64,000 bases of DNA from a bacterium (lineage in GTDB: Bacteria > Patescibacteriota > Gracilibacteria > UBA1369 > PNNO01), in assembly GCA_013824265.1 (NCBI GenBank), contig PNNO01000005.1:292692-356691 (forward strand), in the 5' to 3' direction. The first letter of the stretch is position 1. Each line of letters starts with the position of its first letter. A program made the position numbers and the translations under genes. Positions 61,378 through 64,000 of the stretch are shown here, piece by piece. The notes under the pieces were generated by a model. The model saw nothing but the letters and a program-made list of their open reading frames with translations, had not been told where the DNA came from and ran no database searches.

Positions 61378-62619
61378 ATGTCTTTAGAAAAAATGTCCTC
61401 TACGGGCGCAAATAAAGATGTGTGTAAAGAATCTTCCGGCTTATCAAAGCTGAGAAAATGGTTTAATAACACCATTATGGCTGTTATGACAGCTGCTGTT
61501 TCGGTAACTGGAGGGTATATGGTTACATCAACTGCCGGTTGTGCTTTTGATACGTCGGGATTGAGCTCGGCAAAAGACGCAGGGCCGGATGTTGACGCAG
61601 ATGCAGACGCTGATATCGACAGTGATGGTGATGGGGATGTTGACGGAGATATTCTTGACGAAATTTGCAATAATGGATTGGACGATGATGAAGACGGTTT
61701 AAAAGATTGTGCGGATCCGGATTGCGATCAGCAAGAAGGTCCAAATGGCGGAACGTGTTCGACAACTGAAGTCTGCGGAGACGATTATGACAACAATGGA
61801 GATGGTTTAGTTGATTGTGCAGATGTTGCAACCTGTGAGGGATTTGCGGATCCAAGAGGTTTTGAATGTACCGCTGACGGTTACAGAGAAGAAACTAATT
61901 GTGGCGATGGACTTGATAACGATGGGGATTGGTCGGAGGATTGTGATGATCCGGATTGTGCCGGGACTACGGCTTGTACCGTTGATCCAGAAAATTGTAA
62001 CAACGGAATAGACGACGATGGCGATACGAAAGTCGATTGTGCCGACTCGGAATGTGTTGGTCAGACCGGCCAAAATGGAGAAGATTGTGAAGCTACTGAA
62101 TTAACTTGCGATGATGGGTATGATAACGATGGAGATGGCTTGGCTGACTGCGAAGATTCGGATTGTAACGGAACTTTGGCCTGTGCAGGTGAAATTTGCA
62201 ATAACGGAATAGATGATGATACGGATGGCCTTGTTGATTGCGCAGATCCAGATTGTGATAATTTCTCAAATGGACTGATAACATGTGCCTACGAAAAACC
62301 ATGGGAAACAAATTGTAATGATGGAATTAATAATGATGGTAATGGTACTACGGATTGTGCAGATCCTATTTGCGCGGCACTGCCAGTATGTGGTGGTGGA
62401 GCTGAAATATGTGATAATGGTTTAGATGATGATGCGGATGGATTTGTGGACTGTCTTGACGGAGCTTGTATCTTAAATACTAGATGTACTCCTTTTACTA
62501 GTCCAGGAGGCAGTAATCCAGGACAATTATGTCCAACTTGGTTGCCTACGCCATGCAATGTTGGGCGTACGGCACAGGTTACTCTTACTTGTGCGCCAAC
62601 AGATCTAAGCTGCTACTAA
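61378..62619 (+). CDS. Asp-rich calcium-binding-type repeat protein with four-Cys tail
   Basis: 413 residues, AT-rich codons like the rest of the chromosome. N-terminal basic stretch, hydrophobic segment (TIMAVMTAAVSVTGGYMV) and a possible lipobox TAGC near residue 58. An Asp-Ala-Asp linker leads to eight repeats of the form [EN]-x-C-x-[DN]-G-x-D-[DN]-D-x-D-G-x-x-D-C-x-D-x-x-C. The D-N-D-G-D-G loops resemble EF-hand or thrombospondin-3 calcium sites. It ends in the same four-Cys tail as the GC-rich MopE gene. Probably a surface protein. Confidence 0.78.
   Translation: MSLEKMSSTGANKDVCKESSGLSKLRKWFNNTIMAVMTAAVSVTGGYMVTSTAGCAFDTSGLSSAKDAGPDVDADADADIDSDGDGDVDGDILDEICNNGLDDDEDGLKDCADPDCDQQEGPNGGTCSTTEVCGDDYDNNGDGLVDCADVATCEGFADPRGFECTADGYREETNCGDGLDNDGDWSEDCDDPDCAGTTACTVDPENCNNGIDDDGDTKVDCADSECVGQTGQNGEDCEATELTCDDGYDNDGDGLADCEDSDCNGTLACAGEICNNGIDDDTDGLVDCADPDCDNFSNGLITCAYEKPWETNCNDGINNDGNGTTDCADPICAALPVCGGGAEICDNGLDDDADGFVDCLDGACILNTRCTPFTSPGGSNPGQLCPTWLPTPCNVGRTAQVTLTCAPTDLSCY
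62479..62616 (+). other. Conserved 46-residue four-Cys C-terminal tail, copy 2
   Basis: Last 46 residues of the AT-rich gene, aligning without gaps with the tail at 61006-61143; 39 of 46 residues are identical and all four Cys are conserved. The DNA is also alike, e.g. CAATTATGTCC in both. Confidence 0.85.
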
Positions 62620-62642
62620 ATTTGTAAAAATATCGCTTCAAA

Positions 62643-62674
62643 AGAGTTGACTATAGTGGTCAGCTCTTTTTTTG
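62643..62674 (+). terminator. Terminator after the Asp-rich gene
   Basis: A 10-bp stem (AAGAGTTGAC/GTCAGCTCTT, one G-U), 7-nt loop and a T-run with TTTTT. Confidence 0.85.
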
Positions 62675-62739
62675 TTTTGCGTACTCGTCGTACTTGGTTT
62701 GTCTTTCATACGGCCTGTTAAATCCTGCTAAATTGGACG

Positions 62740-62768
62740 TTGACAAAACTAAAAAAGCGTTGTAAAAT
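62740..62768 (+). promoter_or_regulatory. Promoter of the last lipoprotein gene
   Basis: TTGACA, 17 bp, TAAAAT, followed by TACACCC. The leader to the ATG at 63042 is about 265 nt. I saw no gene in the leader; it ends in AAGGAGAATTCTC. Confidence 0.75.
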
Positions 62769-63041
62769 TACACCCTTGCTTGCTCTCTGCTGAGAGTTGT
62801 TCATAGGTTTTGCGCATATGCTCAATGACCATGGACCATGTAAAAACTTTCACTTAAAAGAGCGGCATTGATCATTGAAAACTCGCTTTGTAAATGTTGA
62901 TGAACGTTGTTTGCTTGTAGGCCAGGCGTATCTATACAAATGTTTGGCGTGCAGGCGGGCACAGTTCATCAACTTTTTGAAGAAAACAACCCAACTACAA
63001 CAACGGCGCATTGCGCGCCAAAAAAAAGAAGGAGAATTCTC

Positions 63042-63638
63042 ATGAAACAGCTCAGTACTTTCCTCGCGATAATCTTCACCCTGATCCTGGCCCTTTCGGG
63101 CTGTAACGACCACAAAACCACCGACAACAATAACACCGACAACGGCATCGTGGTGGAGGTTCTGTCTCCGGTCAAAACCGCCCTTTGGGTGGAGCTTTCC
63201 GACGGAGATTACGATTTCGCGCTCGCGCGGGATCGTGTGGCTTCCGATCTGGACTTGATCGGGAACAGCGTGCCCCTGCCCTCCGGTCTCGCCGCAATGG
63301 TGACGACCGGCCAAGACAAGCTTGTCATCAAGGCCGATGAGACGTTGGAAGTCTGGGAGGTGCCCACCGACCAGATCGGGACCTTCGAGATGCTGGTTCG
63401 TAACGTCTGGTCCCTCCCGGCTGGCTGGCAGCCAAACCTCTTCCCTAAGACGGAAGGGGAGGCGTATGACCTGGAGATTTTACTGTCCGCATTCATATGT
63501 GGGCAAAATCTCGACTTGTACACCCGCGGTTGCCAATCGCAAATTCCCTCCAGCCTGTTCCGCAAAATCGACGAGACGGCGTACTACGAATGGTCCAACC
63601 CGGGCCACGCCAAGTACGTCTTCGTCATCCGTCGCTAG
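63042..63638 (+). CDS. GC-rich lipoprotein of unknown function
   Basis: 198 residues from the Met at 63042 (MKQLSTFLAIIFTLILALSGC); Shine-Dalgarno AAGGAG just upstream; lipobox LSGC with Cys at residue 21. An Asn/Asp/Thr linker is followed by one beta-rich domain (ALWVELSDGDYDFAL, LEVWEVPTDQIGTFEMLVRN) with a disulfide-capable pair (FICGQNLDLYTRGCQSQ), ending YVFVIRR. No family recognised. Codon use and translation signal match the GC-rich genes at 55-61 kb. Confidence 0.72.
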   Translation: MKQLSTFLAIIFTLILALSGCNDHKTTDNNNTDNGIVVEVLSPVKTALWVELSDGDYDFALARDRVASDLDLIGNSVPLPSGLAAMVTTGQDKLVIKADETLEVWEVPTDQIGTFEMLVRNVWSLPAGWQPNLFPKTEGEAYDLEILLSAFICGQNLDLYTRGCQSQIPSSLFRKIDETAYYEWSNPGHAKYVFVIRR

Positions 63639-63873
63639 CGAACTCCTCTTCTCATAACCCTCGAGTTGGGAGACGGCCATTGTTCTCGAGTTCAGCCATG
63701 TTCCTCCTTTCCCTCCCTCTTTCCAAAGGTGAGGACTTTGGCCGCTCTCCCTCTTTTTCTCTCGGTAGTCGGCTCCGGCGCTTCATCAAAAAAGCCCGGG
63801 GTCGACTGCCACCCCCTTTCTTCAATCAAAGCGAGTTTTCCTACCTTTCAATAATCGTTTTTTTGTCGTATAG
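63639..63873. other. Gene-free stretch between the GC-rich lipoprotein and the HNH module
   Basis: About 235 bp. It contains CTCGAGTT twice (about 63661 and 63684) and several pyrimidine-rich blocks. No supported gene. The composition drops from GC-rich to AT-rich near 63830. Confidence 0.35.
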
Positions 63874-64000
63874 AAATGGTGAGGACAGACTCACCCCTTT
63901 TGTTACATAATCGCATGTTGAAGCGTTTAAACAGTTGACGATTTTTGCAGGTGTGAGAAAATGTGGGTAGAAAATTAATCAACAAAATATGAATGAAAGT
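63874..64000 (+). repeat. HNH-leader module, copy 2 (reaches the window end)
   Basis: Hairpin GGTGAG-GACAGA-CTCACC (63878-63895), AATCGCATGTTGAAGCG, TTGACG at 63935-63940, and TTAATCAACAAAATATG. It parallels copy 1 base for base with scattered changes and continues past the end. Confidence 0.75.
63989..64000 (+). CDS. Start of a probable second HNH-family gene (partial)
   Basis: Only four codons (M-N-E-S) are in the window. Position relative to the module is the same as for the HNH gene at 48764, hence the inference that a paralog starts here. Confidence 0.4.

Noticed and set aside
61006..62616. Diversity-generating retroelement variable region as an explanation for the shared tails
   Set aside because: No reverse transcriptase or template repeat is seen, and the differences between the tails are not restricted to adenine positions.
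54543..63873. Prophage or transposon as carrier of the GC-rich genes
   Set aside because: No transposase, integrase, terminal inverted repeats or phage structural genes were found; only the HNH-leader direct repeats flank the region.
1..64000. Recoded UGA (Gracilibacteria/SR1 code)
   Set aside because: Conserved genes end at TGA (trigger factor) and no conserved gene needs in-frame TGA read as an amino acid.

Overview
The window looks like chromosome from a member of the Candidate Phyla Radiation (Patescibacteria). The native DNA is AT-rich, core genes are scattered among many large lineage-specific helical proteins, native start codons sit in A/T-rich leaders without a clear Shine-Dalgarno sequence, and surface genes are of the PKD and Mbov_0395/VirB2-like pilin type common in that group. 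TGA is used as a stop (trigger factor ends in TGA), so this is not a UGA-Gly lineage such as Gracilibacteria or SR1. A finer placement (for example Peregrinibacteria) would be a guess.

Layout. 0-7.4 kb: partial leuS, a PAS protein, tmk-like/dut/metallo-beta-lactamase genes, a DUF1385 protein, and the minus-strand secE-nusG-(unknown)-rplK-rplA operon. 7.6-21.8 kb: a plus-strand surface cluster with a cytoplasmic coiled-coil protein, two proteins each holding three VirB2-like pilin hairpins, two giant PKD-repeat proteins that also carry pilin-like membrane hairpins, and a wall-sorted-looking protein with a Thr/Pro stalk. It ends at a terminator and tRNA-Gln. 22-34.7 kb: permease, endonuclease III, YjbQ, an EnvC/M23 peptidase, L27, lipoproteins, a COG2509 flavoprotein and a RelE/ParE-type toxin-antitoxin pair. 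34.7-37.3 kb: two secreted HExxH proteins flanking tRNA-His. 37.4-48.5 kb: a minus-strand run of long coiled-coil proteins of unknown function. 48.7-54.5 kb: an HNH endonuclease gene, tig, a LapA-like protein, a winged-helix regulator, rplS, rnhB and a CsaB-like pyruvyl transferase.

54.5-63.9 kb is the most unusual part. Visibly GC-rich genes with strong Shine-Dalgarno sequences lie there: an outer-membrane-like protein, a giant Cys-rich MopE-repeat lipoprotein split by a frameshift, and another lipoprotein. They are interleaved with an AT-rich Asp-rich repeat gene. The GC-rich MopE gene and the AT-rich gene end in nearly the same 46-residue four-cysteine tail (39/46 identical). The three transcription units of this stretch start with look-alike promoters (TTGACAAAA, then a -10 followed by ATTnCACnC). 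The stretch is bracketed by two copies of a roughly 125-bp module that precedes an HNH gene; the second copy runs off the window end. This points to an imported, co-regulated set of surface proteins that received a native C-terminal tail. A chimeric assembly is still possible but does not easily explain the interleaving.

No rRNA, CRISPR array, transposase, integrase or reverse transcriptase was recognised.
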